Assembly: GCF_900323885.1 (NCBI RefSeq)
Contig: NZ_OOHJ01000032.1
Coordinates: 62,001 to 126,000, forward strand
Origin: [Actinomadura] parvosata subsp. kistnae
Lineage (GTDB): Bacteria; Actinomycetota; Actinomycetes; Streptosporangiales; Streptosporangiaceae
DNA length: 64,000 bases
Direction: 5' to 3'
The position numbers were made by a program, and so were the translations under genes. The notes under the pieces are model-generated. The model had not been told where the DNA came from. It did no database searches and saw only the letters and a program-made list of their open reading frames with translations. Below are positions 38,632 to 47,900 of this stretch, one piece after another (the stretch's first letter is position 1; each line of letters begins with the position of its first letter).

Positions 38632-40887
38632 TCAGTCGCCGAGAGCCGCCAGCTGCGCCTTCGCCTCGTCCATCGTGCGGGGGCTGGTCACCACGTCGTC
38701 CTGCAGCAGCTCGATCCCGGCGGTGAGATGCTCGCGGGCCTGCTCGGCCGCGCCCAGCGCGGCATGCGCCCTGCCCAGCACCAGGTGCACATGACCGATG
38801 TACCAGCGCCTGCCCATCTCGGTGGACGAGGCCAGGGCCGGAGTCGCCGCGTCGATCGCCTCCTGCCAGCGCTGCGCGTCGGCCAGCGTCCTGGCCAGGC
38901 CCAGCTGGACGGCCGCCCGGGTCGCCTGCGCCATCCCGGGCGGGACCGGGCGCCCGTCGATCTCCCGCAGCACGGCCCTGAACTCCCGCAGAGCCTCGTC
39001 GACTCTGCCAAGGCCGGCGAGCGTCAGCCCTGCTCCCACGAAACTCTGCAGGAAGGTGATGTGCGCGCCGGCGGTGTCGGCCAGCTCCCGCGCCCGGGAG
39101 TACGCCCACAGGGCCTGGTCGAGGTTGGAGGCGACCCGCCAGACCTCGCCCGCGCTCCATATCGCCTCGGCCTGCTCCTTCACGGCGCCGAGGCTTTCGG
39201 CGAGCCGGTAGGCCTCCATCGCCAGCGCCGCGCTCTCCTCCAGCCGTCCCACGCCGAGCACCGCCCAGGCGTAGTGGTTGAGGTGCCGGAGCTCTCCGAG
39301 TCGGTCGGGCAGCCGGGCGGCCGCGGCGCGCGACAGCGCGAAGACCTCCACCCACTGGCTGCTCCAGTGATCCATGGTGCCCGCGAACCAGTAGATCGCC
39401 TCACCGAGTCCGGCCACCTGCTCGTGCCGGCCGGCGGCGGCCGCCAGTCGCAGCGCCGCCAGCCAGCTGTCCCGTTCGACCTGCAACCAGGCGTGCGCCT
39501 CCTCGGGCGAGGCGATCGCGACCAGGCCCTTCCCCTCGGCCGGCGGCTCGCCGGCTTCGGGTTCGAACCATCGCCCCGCCATGGTCGCGGTCTCCAGCAG
39601 CCAGTCCGTCATCGACTGCTCGGCCGCCGCCCTGACCTCCGCCGGCTCCTCCTCGCGCAGCCGCTGCGTCGCGTAGAGCCGGATCAGGTCGTGGAAGCGG
39701 TAGCGGTCGGCGCCTTCGTGCTGCAGCAGGCCCAGCTCGACCAGCCGGTCGAGCTCGTCCTCCGCGGTGAACAGGTCCGTCCGCGTGAGCACCGCGGCGA
39801 TCGGCGCCGCGAAATCCACCGAAGGCACGTGGGCGAGCCGCCGGAACAGGGTCTTGGCCCTCGACGACAGCACCGCGTACGACAGCGCGAACGCCGCCTC
39901 CACCCCCACATCGCCCACGGACAACTGCGCCAGCCGCCGGTCCTCGTCCGACAGCCGCTCCGCCAGGTTCTTCATGGTCCAGCCCGGCCGGCTGGCCAGC
40001 CGGGTGCCCGCGATCCGCAACGCCAGCGGCAGGTTCCCGCACAACCGGGCGACCTCGACGACCTCGCCGCCCGGTGCGCGGGCGGAGTCGTCCCGTACGA
40101 TCTTCCGCAGCAGCTCGGCCGACTCCGGCGGCGACAGCGGTGCCAGCGCGATCCGCGACACCGTCTCCAGCCCCGCCAGCGTGCGCCGGCTCGTCACGAT
40201 CGCCATCCCGGCGCCCGGCCCCGGCAGCAACGGCCGCACCTGCGCCTCGTCGGCGGCGTTGTCCAGCACCAGCAGGCAACGCCGCTCGGCCAGCAGCGCC
40301 CGCACCTGGCTGGCCCGCTCCTGCTCGTCCTCGGCGATCGCGCCCGGTTTGACGCCCAGCGCCCGCAGCAGCCGATCCAGCACCTCGACCGTCGGCATCG
40401 GCTCGGCGTCGGTGCCCCGCAGGTCCACGTAGAACTGCCCATCGGGAAACTCCCCACGCAACTGCTCGGCCGCCCGCACCGCGCACGCCGTCTTGCCCAC
40501 CCCCGCCTGGCCGTGCACCACCACCACCGGCGTCGGCCCATCCGCGGCCGCCTCCCGCCCCCGGCGCAGCAGCAGCTCCAGCTCCGGCACCCGGCCGACG
40601 AAGTCGCCCAGCCCACGCGGCAGTTCGTACAACCTCGGCCGCCCCACCCGGTTGCCGGACCGTTCCGCGCGCGCCAGCTCGACCAGCTCGGCACGAGCGG
40701 CGTCGCCCAGCTCCAGCGCGTCGGCCAGGGCTACGAGCGTCCGCTCCTGTGGCGCCCTGGCCCGGCCGCGCTCCATGTCGCTGATGGCGCGCCCGCTCAC
40801 CGTGGACGCCTCCGCCAACGCCTCGATCGTCAGGCCGGCCGACTGCCGCAGGGCTCGCAGCTGCTGCCCGAAAGATCTGTCCGACAC
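38632..40887 (-). CDS. XRE-NB-ARC-TPR transcriptional regulator (STAND type)
   Basis: A 751-residue regulator. An N-terminal XRE helix-turn-helix (LRALRQSAGLTIEALAEASTVSGRAISDMERG) is followed by an NB-ARC ATPase with Walker A GQAGVGKT and Walker B CLLVLDNA, then a long TPR-rich C-terminus. This is the AfsR architecture with XRE in place of the SARP domain. GTG 40887 is preferred to ATG 40899 because GGAGG lies five bases before the GTG. It precedes the S8 protease gene on the same strand with a 196-base gap that carries element B. Confidence 0.9.
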   Translation of the reverse strand: MSDRSFGQQLRALRQSAGLTIEALAEASTVSGRAISDMERGRARAPQERTLVALADALELGDAARAELVELARAERSGNRVGRPRLYELPRGLGDFVGRVPELELLLRRGREAAADGPTPVVVVHGQAGVGKTACAVRAAEQLRGEFPDGQFYVDLRGTDAEPMPTVEVLDRLLRALGVKPGAIAEDEQERASQVRALLAERRCLLVLDNAADEAQVRPLLPGPGAGMAIVTSRRTLAGLETVSRIALAPLSPPESAELLRKIVRDDSARAPGGEVVEVARLCGNLPLALRIAGTRLASRPGWTMKNLAERLSDEDRRLAQLSVGDVGVEAAFALSYAVLSSRAKTLFRRLAHVPSVDFAAPIAAVLTRTDLFTAEDELDRLVELGLLQHEGADRYRFHDLIRLYATQRLREEEPAEVRAAAEQSMTDWLLETATMAGRWFEPEAGEPPAEGKGLVAIASPEEAHAWLQVERDSWLAALRLAAAAGRHEQVAGLGEAIYWFAGTMDHWSSQWVEVFALSRAAAARLPDRLGELRHLNHYAWAVLGVGRLEESAALAMEAYRLAESLGAVKEQAEAIWSAGEVWRVASNLDQALWAYSRARELADTAGAHITFLQSFVGAGLTLAGLGRVDEALREFRAVLREIDGRPVPPGMAQATRAAVQLGLARTLADAQRWQEAIDAATPALASSTEMGRRWYIGHVHLVLGRAHAALGAAEQAREHLTAGIELLQDDVVTSPRTMDEAKAQLAALGD

Positions 40888-40901
40888 TCGTGCCTCCATA
40901 A

Positions 40902-40916
40902 CGCAGTAACCCTGCG
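40902..40916. promoter_or_regulatory. CGCAG/CTGCG dyad ahead of the XRE-NB-ARC gene
   Basis: The 15-bp sequence CGCAGTAACCCTGCG has perfect 5-bp arms and sits 15 bases before the chosen start. The preceding TAACGCAG also ends the CCATGCA element B, so it may be a site for the XRE regulator itself. This is weak evidence. Confidence 0.35.
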
Positions 40917-41058
40917 AACCTAAGAGCTACTGCCGGTGATCGGCTATGGGAACCTGCCCGCCAGGAAGGTCTGGGTGAGCTGCTGACCTGGTCAAACGCA
41001 TACATGGTGGGGAACATCACAGTTTTGACGGGGAAATAGGTCGTAGACAGCAGGCCGG

Positions 41059-41700
41059 TCAGTTCGTTCGGGCGAGATCGGCCAGCGCCGCCAGATCTCC
41101 ACGACGGGCGGCGTCGAGGAACACCGTGAGCAGACGGGACTTCTCCGCGCCCCGCACGGAACGGTCGGGGCCGGACGCCAGCCGCGCGCGGGCGCGGCGG
41201 AGCACCTGGCGCGTGTGCGGCTCGGTGAGCCCGAGCAGCTCACCGACGTTCCGGTAGGGCAGGGCGAACGCCTCGCGCAGCAGGTAGGCCACGCGTTCGC
41301 GCGGGCCGAGCCGGACCACCAGCACGGCCATCGCCGCTCGCAGCTCATCGGTGTCCTCGGCGATCTGGGCCGGGTCCGCCCCCAGCTCAGGAGGGTCGTC
41401 CAGGGTCAGCCCGGCCGGAATCTGGTGCCGGGCGTACGCGCATCGCGTTCGTGTGATCGACAGGCGCTGCGTGGTGCAGGCGAGAAAGGCACGCGCGTTG
41501 CGGACGACCGTGCGGTCGGTGCGGCTCCATCGCAGCCAGGTGTCCTGGACGACGTCCTCGGCGTCAGTGGTGGTGACGATCCGGCGGGCGATCTGCAGGA
41601 GCATGGCGCGGGCTTCGAGAAAGTCGGCGAGGGCGTCGTCCCCGTCCGGGCCGGCGACGCCGCTGGAGCGTTGGCCGCTAGATGTGGGCAGCCGCTTCAC
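41059..41700 (-). CDS. ECF RNA polymerase sigma factor with truncated SnoaL-like tail
   Basis: A 213-residue ECF sigma factor. Region 2 reads ARRIVTTTDAEDVVQDTWLRWSRTD and region 4 AYLLREAFALPYRNVGELLGLTEPHTRQVLRRARARL. The tail LLTVFLDAARRGDLAALADLA is the opening helix of the SnoaL-like domain found in the ECF41/SigJ type, but the protein stops there, about 90 residues early. The GTG start overlaps the 3' end of the hydrolase gene by 23 bases, so the two are translationally coupled. Confidence 0.88.
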   Translation of the reverse strand: MKRLPTSSGQRSSGVAGPDGDDALADFLEARAMLLQIARRIVTTTDAEDVVQDTWLRWSRTDRTVVRNARAFLACTTQRLSITRTRCAYARHQIPAGLTLDDPPELGADPAQIAEDTDELRAAMAVLVVRLGPRERVAYLLREAFALPYRNVGELLGLTEPHTRQVLRRARARLASGPDRSVRGAEKSRLLTVFLDAARRGDLAALADLARTN

Positions 41701-42388
41701 GGATCACCTCGCAGACCGGGCCTGGCTGCGAGACCGCGACGGCGTGCGAGGCGCCGTCGATCTCCCGTAGCTCGCGTGCCCTCGCGCGCTGAGCCATGTA
41801 CCGCGACGCCGAGGCTGGGATGTTGCGGTCGGCGCTGCCCCAGACGAACCAGTTGGGGATGGTGCGCCAGGCGGCGATGGGGGCGTCCAGGGCGTCACCG
41901 AGGGCCCGGTCGGTGATCGGCCGTTGGGTGGCGGCCATCAGAGCCGCGGCGTCCGGGTTCACATCGGCGGCGAACTGATGGGCGAACCTCGCCGGTTCGA
42001 TGGATCGGTCGGTGCTGCCGTCGGCGAGCGGCGTGCTGGTGAGAGTGCTGGCGAGGGTGCTGCCCGGGAACGTGAGTGAGAGCCGCGCCGCGCTCTCCCC
42101 GGGCTCGGGGGCGAAGCCGGCCACGTAGACCAGGGCCTTGACGGCGGGGTTGCCTGTGGCCGCCTGGGTGATGACCATCCCGCCGTAGGAGTGGCCGACG
42201 AGCATGACCGGCCGGGCCAGGCCGGCGATGGCGTCGCGCAGGTGGCCGGCGTCCCCGGCCAGGCTGCGCAGCGGGTTGGCGACGGCCAGCACGGGCAGGC
42301 CGTACCGGGTGAGGCGTTCGATGACGCCGTTCCAGGCGGCGGACTCCGCGAACGCGCCGTGTACCAGGACGATCAGTGGTTCAGCCAT
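41678..42388 (-). CDS. Alpha/beta hydrolase, AB hydrolase-6 type
   Basis: A 236-residue cytoplasmic hydrolase. The oxyanion region is VLVHGAFAES, the nucleophile elbow VGHSYGGMV near residue 67, the acid in WFVWGSADRNIP near residue 191, and His in DGASHAVAVSQP near residue 216, so the triad is complete. Relatives of the esterase/lactonase type begin MAEPLIVLVHGAF in the same way. It is followed by the overlapping ECF sigma gene, an arrangement also seen for SigJ-type factors beside small hydrolases or reductases. Confidence 0.88.
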   Translation of the reverse strand: MAEPLIVLVHGAFAESAAWNGVIERLTRYGLPVLAVANPLRSLAGDAGHLRDAIAGLARPVMLVGHSYGGMVITQAATGNPAVKALVYVAGFAPEPGESAARLSLTFPGSTLASTLTSTPLADGSTDRSIEPARFAHQFAADVNPDAAALMAATQRPITDRALGDALDAPIAAWRTIPNWFVWGSADRNIPASASRYMAQRARARELREIDGASHAVAVSQPGPVCEVIREAAAHI

Positions 42389-42542
42389 GACGGGTCAGCC
42401 TTTCTGCGCTGCGAGATTCGGGGCCACCATCGGCATGAGGTGCCTCCTGTGAGGTGAACGAGCTGGTCAGCACGGTAGGAGGCGGTAGTGCGCCCTCAGT
42501 TCACATCGAGTGTGTGCTGCGGACCACACCGGCCGGCTCATG

Positions 42543-42839
42543 TCACGAACCGGGCCTGCCGCGCGGTCGACGTGGATGGCGGCACGGGCCTCCCGCCGCA
42601 TGCCGGATCAGGTGCGAGCCGACCTTACGGACCGGCAGACCCGGCTCGATCAGCCGGCGCAGCGTCCCGATGTAGCGGTGGACCACGTTGACCGCGCTGG
42701 CCGGCGGATCCCGCTCCCAAAGGGTGTCCACCATTTCCGCCAGGCCGACCACCGTTCCCGCCCGGGCCGGCAGCAGGTCGCCGTCGCCCCGGCGGGCCCG
42801 CACCGGTCCGAGGATGCTGAACCGGGTGGCCGCCATCAT
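42543..42839 (-). pseudogene. SARP/BTAD regulator, N-terminal remnant
   Basis: A 98-residue reverse frame begins like a SARP regulator (RFSILGPVRARRGDGDLL). It jumps, with roughly 20 residues of the usual DNA-binding wing missing, to VGLAEMVDTLWERDPPASAV and NVVHRYIGTLRRLIEPGLP, and then ends in basic, non-family sequence. The whole bacterial transcriptional activation domain is absent. It is a decayed SARP gene, probably non-functional. Confidence 0.65.
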
Positions 42840-43222
42840 CGTGCCGCCCGCCGTTCTTCCATCAAGCTCGACATGACAACCCCCTCCGGTCCCCTTCGTC
42901 CTGGCGTCGCCTTCAGCATGTCGGCGCCGTCCGGCCGAATCATGAGTACGACGACGTACGCACGACCTTTCAGCAATGCCTACGACGCGACTCGGGTGTG
43001 GAGGCGTACGCCAGCGGCCGGGTCCTGACCTGCCGGTCCATCCCGGCGCACGCGGGGGCCGCTCCGGGTTCTGTCACGGAAACGGGTCGCGGCGTGGTCG
43101 ACAGGGCATGAGTGACATCGCCTTCCCTGGGACGAGCGACGGCGGACCGCCCGGCGGGGTGCGGCGCGGATGCTGGGGATGTGATGAAGGGGCCATCCGG
43201 GCGGGCCCGGCTCCCCCGTGGG
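42840..43222. other. Intergenic stretch with no gene seen
   Basis: 383 bases between the SARP remnant and the end of the MFS gene. The open frames here are short and not protein-like. No clear terminator, repeat or RNA gene was found. Confidence 0.4.
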
Positions 43223-44428
43223 TCAGCGCACCGGCTCGACGTCCGGCGAGCGCGACATGCGGCCGGTGGACACGGCCAGCAGCACGGCGGCGGCCAGCAG
43301 CGCGGGGAGCAGGAGAAAGGCCCGGTGGGGGCCGAACAGGTCGGCGAGCCCTCCGAGGGCCACGGGCGCCACGGCGAAGGCGAGGGAGTTGGCGTAGTTC
43401 GCGACGGCGGCCGCCCGGTCGGCGGCGCCGGGTGCCGCCGACATGGCCAGCGACAGGACGAGCGGGAAATGCATGGCGTTGCCGAGCCCGATGACCAGCA
43501 GCCCGGCCCCGGCGAGCCACCCGACGGTCGAGGTCCAGAACACGACGAAGCCGGTCGCCGACAGGGCGAAGGCGCTCAGTACCAGCGGCACGGTGGAGAC
43601 GCGTGCGGCGATCACGCTGCCCGCCACCCGGCCGATCAGCTTGCCGAACACCATGGCCGAGATCAGCGTGGTGGCGGTGGCCGCGGTCACGCCGGCATGG
43701 GTGCGCAGGACCGAGGCGGACCAGAACGCCACGCACGCCTCGATGGCGCCGACCACGACCAGCAGCAGCCAGGCCGGCCAGTAGGGCCGGGGCAGCCTCG
43801 GCCGGGAGGCTCCCCGGCCACGCGCGGCGTCGTCACTGTCCGGCAACCGGGTGCCGGTCACCGCCGCGACGACGGCGACCAGGCCGATCAGTAGCAGGAT
43901 CAGGACCAGGCCGAGCCGCCAGCTGCCCCATTGCCTCGCGGTGAACCCGGTGGCCAGGGGGGCGAGCAGACCGACGGCGATGGACACCGCGTACGCTTCG
44001 CTGATGGCGGCGGAGGCGGCCTTGCCGTGCCTCTCGGTGATGACGGCGGCCACCCCGCTGGCGACCAGAGTGCCGCCGAGCGCGCCGAGCAGCGCCGCCG
44101 TGAGTGTCGCGCCGAACGGACGCAGCAGGCACAACGCGGTGACGGCGGCAGCGAGGCCGCCGAGACCCAGCCAGGTCGTCGGGCCCCGGCCCAGCCGGCG
44201 GACGAGCGGCGTGAAGAGCAGACCACCGAGCACGCCGCCGGCGGCCATCGCGGTGCCGTGAAGCCCGGCCACCGCGGCAGAGGTGCCCTGTTCGTCGCGC
44301 AGAAGAGGGATGAGCGGGCTGAAGCCGTAGAGAAAGAACCCCCACCCGCCGAGCTGGGCATAGGCGAGGAAGGTGACACGATCACGTTTTACCTGCGACA
44401 CAGGGGACAAATATCCGAGATTCGGCAC
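43223..44428 (-). CDS. MFS transporter
   Basis: A 401-residue, 12-helix major facilitator. Helix pairs are clear, with an MFS-type RRLGRGPTTWLGLGG loop after helix 2 and a repeat in the second half (GKLIGRVAGSVIAARVST). The fold resembles the CynX/YcaD-type drug or anion permease group, but the substrate is not deducible. The GTG at 44428 is used; a second in-frame GTG nine codons later is equally possible. It lies just downstream of the second LAL regulator gene on the same strand (51-base gap), which may control it. Confidence 0.87.
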   Translation of the reverse strand: MPNLGYLSPVSQVKRDRVTFLAYAQLGGWGFFLYGFSPLIPLLRDEQGTSAAVAGLHGTAMAAGGVLGGLLFTPLVRRLGRGPTTWLGLGGLAAAVTALCLLRPFGATLTAALLGALGGTLVASGVAAVITERHGKAASAAISEAYAVSIAVGLLAPLATGFTARQWGSWRLGLVLILLLIGLVAVVAAVTGTRLPDSDDAARGRGASRPRLPRPYWPAWLLLVVVGAIEACVAFWSASVLRTHAGVTAATATTLISAMVFGKLIGRVAGSVIAARVSTVPLVLSAFALSATGFVVFWTSTVGWLAGAGLLVIGLGNAMHFPLVLSLAMSAAPGAADRAAAVANYANSLAFAVAPVALGGLADLFGPHRAFLLLPALLAAAVLLAVSTGRMSRSPDVEPVR

Positions 44429-44479
44429 ATCCGCAATGCATCGTGTCCGCCGGACGCCGATCGTCGCAGCCGGCCGGGT

Positions 44480-47242
44480 TCAGCCGTCTCGCTGATCCGG
44501 TTCGTTTCCGACCTGGTTACCGAGCACCGCCGCCAGCTGGAAACGGTTGGCCACGCCGAGGCGCGGATAGATCCGGTAGAGGTACGTGCCGACCGTGCGG
44601 TGGGAGATGAACATGCGCTGGCCGATCTCCCGGTTACTGAGGCCGCGCGCGGCCAGCACCGCGATCTGCATCTCGCGCGGCGACAGCGAGTCGGCCGGAT
44701 TCCGGAGCCGGTCGGCCTTGGTCTCGCCGGTCGCCCGAAGCTGGCTGCCGGCGACCTCCGCCCAATATCGGGCACCGAGCCGGTCGAAGCCGTCGCGGGC
44801 CTGACGCAACGGCTCGCGGGCATCGACGTACCGGCGCTGCCTGCGCAGCCAGCGGCCGTGATGAAGCTGCAACCGGGCACGCGACAACGGCCAGCCGGAA
44901 GGCAGCGCGGCCAGCGCGGCGACGTACCGCTCCTCCGCCTCGGCGTCGGGCGCGAGGACGGCGTCGGTGTAGGCGAGCGCGTTGATCATCATTTCCGACG
45001 GGAGGCGGGTCGCCAGCTCCGGCAGGTCGACGAGCACCTTGCGGGCTTCGTCCTCGGCACCCGCCGCGACCGCGGCATCGGCCAGGTCGGGGGCGACCGT
45101 CCACTGCATGAGGGAGTGGTGGTGCGGATCGGCGGGGTCGAAGATCCGGGAGAGCAGCCGGAACGCCTCCTCGGGCCGGCCGTCGATCAACGCCAGCAGG
45201 CCGTCGGTCTGCTGCGCGATCACCGTGGCGAACCGCATGCCGGGCAGCACCCCGCTGGCGCGCAGTTCCTCGTTCATGCCGGCCGCGATGCCGGCCTCCC
45301 CGCGCAGCGCCGCGATCAGCGCGGCGGTGGCCCGGCCGCCCAGGTAGGCGAACGGCTGCGCCGTCTCCCTGGCCAGCACACACGCCTCTTCGCTTTCCAC
45401 CCTGGCCCGCTCCAGCTCACCGAGCCAGACCCGTGGCCACGCGGCGGCCAGGGCCCGGGTGAGCAGCCCCAGCCGGCCCTGGCGACGCCAGATCTGCGCC
45501 GCCTGGCCCGAATACACCGAACAGCGGGTGAAGTCGCCGAGCGCGCGCGCGGTGCTGCCGAGAAAGTACAGGCTCCACCCGTCCGTCGACTCGGCCGCGG
45601 CGCCGTCGAGCCGGGCCAGCACGTCGGCGCCCCACCGGAACGGCTCGGCGTGCGCCCGCACCGCCAGCGTCTCGGCGGCGTCCGGGTCGGGATCCCACCG
45701 ATCGAGCTCGGCCGTCGTGGCCGCGCGGGCGGACGTCTCCCCGTCCTGGAAGAAGCAACGGACCGCCGCCCGCCACAGCAGGATCCCCCCGACCTTCGGC
45801 GCGCCGCCGGCGTACGCCTCGGCAGCGACCCCGACCAGATCGTGGACCCGCTGGTTGCGATCCTGCGGCTCGAAGAACCCGACCAGTTCGTCGGCGTTCA
45901 TCAGGCGGCCGCGTTCCACCGGGCCGAGCATGCCGACGTCGACGCTCGCCAGCAGGGCACGGGCCGGGTCGGGGTCGCTCAGCTCGGTGGCCAGCTCCGC
46001 CGCTCGAATCAGCATGCCGGTACGCCGCCGTGGATCGTGGACCAGCCGGGCCGCCTGCCGCAGCGCCGGCAGAGCACCGGTGACGTTGCCGTGCGCCTGC
46101 GCCGCCTCCGCGAAGTGTTCCAGCCGGGTGGCCAGTTCCTCGTCGGGGCCGAGCGTGGCCGCGGCCTCATGGGCCAGTTTGCGGTCCGGGCTGCTCAGAG
46201 CCGAGGCGAGGGCACCGTGGACCGACAGGCGGTCGGCGATCGGCGCCCGCGTGTAGATGGCCGAGCGCATCAGGGGATGCCCGAAGCGGGGCACGCCGTC
46301 GGCGAGGGACACCAGCCCCGCGTCGGTCGCCTCCTGCAGTGCCGCCACCGTGGGCGCCACGCCGGTCAGGCCGCCGGCCACGTCCAGCAGGAGTTGCAGC
46401 GGCGCGTCCGGCTCGGCCGCCAGCGCGAGCAGGAACATCCGGCACACCGGCGTCACCCCGCCGGTCCGCGCCGCGAACGCCGCCTCCAGCCGCTGGGTCA
46501 GCGGCAACTCGTTGGGCTGCGCCGGCAACGCCTTCACCGCCTTGGGCAACTCGACGAGGGCAAGCGGATTGCCCGCGGCGCGATCCAGGATCAGCGTGCG
46601 TACGTGCGGACTCAGCCGTGGTGCGACGGTGTCGAGCAACGCCTGGGCGGACGGTTCGCTCAGCGGGCCCAGGGTCAGCTGTGGATGAATCTCGACCGGC
46701 GGAGCCCCGCCCGGGCTGGTCCTGGCCGCGAGCAACACCAGGATCGGCTGGTCGCCGACCCGTCGCGCCACGAAGGCCAGCACCTCCCTGCTGGGCAGAT
46801 CCATCCACTGCAGGTCGTCGGCCACCACCAGCAGCGGCCTCCGATCGGCGGCGTCGGCGAGCAGTTCGAGGATCGCGAGGGCCACCTGGTAGGTGCCCGG
46901 CGCGTCCCGCTCGCCGCTGAACGCCGCCCGCACCGCCTCGCGATGCGTGTCGGCCAGGTCGTCGAGCTCCCCCCGCAGCGGCTGGACGAACTGGTGCAGG
47001 GCGGCGAACGGAAACCACAACTCGGTCTCCACCCCCACGGCCGACAAAACGGTGAAACCTCGGTTTCGTGCCTCGTCCTGCGCGGCGTGGATCAACGCCG
47101 ACTTGCCGACACCGGCGGCACCGTGGACCAGCAGCGTCCCGCCACGCCCGGCTCCGGTGGCGTCCAGCAACTGGCGGACCGTGCCCTGCTCGGGCTCCCT
47201 GCCGATGAGATCCACGGTGGGGGGCTTTGTCACAAATGCCAT
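44480..47242 (-). CDS. LuxR-family LAL regulator, second copy
   Basis: A 920-residue STAND activator. The ATPase begins at once (LIGREPEQGTVRQLLDATGAG) with Walker A GAAGVGKS near residue 42 and Walker B LLVVADDLQWMD. A long TPR-like middle follows, and the C-terminal LuxR helix-turn-helix reads SPREMQIAVLAARGLSNREIGQRMFISHRTVGTYL. It is similar in layout to the protein at 30574-33477 but clearly diverged. The ATG at 47242 has only a weak GAG ribosome site. It lies upstream of the MFS gene on the same strand. Confidence 0.92.
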   Translation of the reverse strand: MAFVTKPPTVDLIGREPEQGTVRQLLDATGAGRGGTLLVHGAAGVGKSALIHAAQDEARNRGFTVLSAVGVETELWFPFAALHQFVQPLRGELDDLADTHREAVRAAFSGERDAPGTYQVALAILELLADAADRRPLLVVADDLQWMDLPSREVLAFVARRVGDQPILVLLAARTSPGGAPPVEIHPQLTLGPLSEPSAQALLDTVAPRLSPHVRTLILDRAAGNPLALVELPKAVKALPAQPNELPLTQRLEAAFAARTGGVTPVCRMFLLALAAEPDAPLQLLLDVAGGLTGVAPTVAALQEATDAGLVSLADGVPRFGHPLMRSAIYTRAPIADRLSVHGALASALSSPDRKLAHEAAATLGPDEELATRLEHFAEAAQAHGNVTGALPALRQAARLVHDPRRRTGMLIRAAELATELSDPDPARALLASVDVGMLGPVERGRLMNADELVGFFEPQDRNQRVHDLVGVAAEAYAGGAPKVGGILLWRAAVRCFFQDGETSARAATTAELDRWDPDPDAAETLAVRAHAEPFRWGADVLARLDGAAAESTDGWSLYFLGSTARALGDFTRCSVYSGQAAQIWRRQGRLGLLTRALAAAWPRVWLGELERARVESEEACVLARETAQPFAYLGGRATAALIAALRGEAGIAAGMNEELRASGVLPGMRFATVIAQQTDGLLALIDGRPEEAFRLLSRIFDPADPHHHSLMQWTVAPDLADAAVAAGAEDEARKVLVDLPELATRLPSEMMINALAYTDAVLAPDAEAEERYVAALAALPSGWPLSRARLQLHHGRWLRRQRRYVDAREPLRQARDGFDRLGARYWAEVAGSQLRATGETKADRLRNPADSLSPREMQIAVLAARGLSNREIGQRMFISHRTVGTYLYRIYPRLGVANRFQLAAVLGNQVGNEPDQRDG

Positions 47243-47314
47243 TGTGCCAGCTCAAGCCGGGCACCCGGGAAGCGCTCGCCGCCCGGACGCCGTCGGCTGT
47301 GGCGGTTGTCTCAT

Positions 47315-47352
47315 CACCTCAAGATCGGGCGTTCCACCATCTACGAGATGCC
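47315..47352 (+). pseudogene. Possible excisionase-type HTH fragment
   Basis: A short plus-strand stretch reads LKIGRSTIYEM, the recognition-helix pattern of AlpA/Xis-type (HTH_17) excisionases, then loses resemblance. There is no start or full domain. It may be a scrap of a lost integrative element, or chance. Confidence 0.25.
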
Positions 47353-47537
47353 GGCCCCTTGGAGGGTGAGGCTCACAGCTCTGTCCGTAAAGCCGAGCAG
47401 CCCCATAGCTTGCGAAATTTGCCCACAAGGCTGGCCCGTTGCCCTGGTTGCCCTGGTCGTGCTGGGTCGCCCTGGTCGTCCGCCGACAGCTCGACCTGCA
47501 CCCTGCCCGATCAACCCTGGGGCTCTCCCGTGAAGTG

Positions 47538-47713
47538 ATGTCGCCGACCAGCGGGTATCGGCAGAGGCTGCATCGGGCATGAAGTCACGGCCGATCAGGT
47601 CTGGTCGGGCCTCAGCGTTCGGGTCGGGGATGGTGGTCTGCTGCCGGCGGCGCCGATATCGTCCGGCCAGGCCGAGCGCGCGTATCAGCCGGGCTACCTG
47701 CCGCCGGCCGCAC
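47538..47713 (-). pseudogene. IS3-family transposase OrfB fragment
   Basis: The reverse frame reads CGRRQVARLIRALGLAGRYR, then TTIPDPNAEARPDLIGRDF up to DTRW, the segment just before the first catalytic Asp of IS3-type OrfB. After DTRW a one-base shift leads to GDITS and then similarity ends. The DDE core is absent. An insertion sequence relic. Confidence 0.7.
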
Positions 47714-47719
47714 CGCGTT

Positions 47720-47900
47720 TCATAAGGCGCGGAGCCATTGGTGGATCGCGGCGATGGTGAGCGTTGCTTCGAACTGGACGGCGAGCTTGTCCTATCGAGT
47801 GGCCATGGCACGGTTTTGTTTGAACTGGTTGATGCCGCACTCCACGGCGTGACGCCGACGGTAGAGGGCGGGGTCGAAGGCCGGTGGCCGTCCGCCGCCC
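47720..47900 (-). pseudogene. IS5-family transposase C-terminal fragment with internal stop
   Basis: The reverse frame reads GGGRPPAFDPALYRRRHAVE, then CGINQFKQNRAMATR, a TAG stop, and then DKLAVQFEATLTIAAIHQWL to a TGA at 47720. Intact relatives have Tyr where the stop lies, and the Glu in HAVECGIN is the third catalytic residue. The N-terminal two thirds are missing. It directly abuts the IS3 fragment. Confidence 0.72.

Noticed and set aside
47400..47480. Repeated TTGCCCTGGT-type units as a functional repeat array
   Set aside because: Only three short, imperfect copies, no symmetry, and located in IS debris; likely simple local duplication.
43931..47533. A 1,200-codon open frame on the plus strand opposite the second LAL gene
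   Set aside because: Its composition is extreme (Arg/Gly/Gln/His-rich), it has no domain motifs, and it mirrors the clearly real reverse-strand LAL regulator. It is an antisense shadow caused by high GC.
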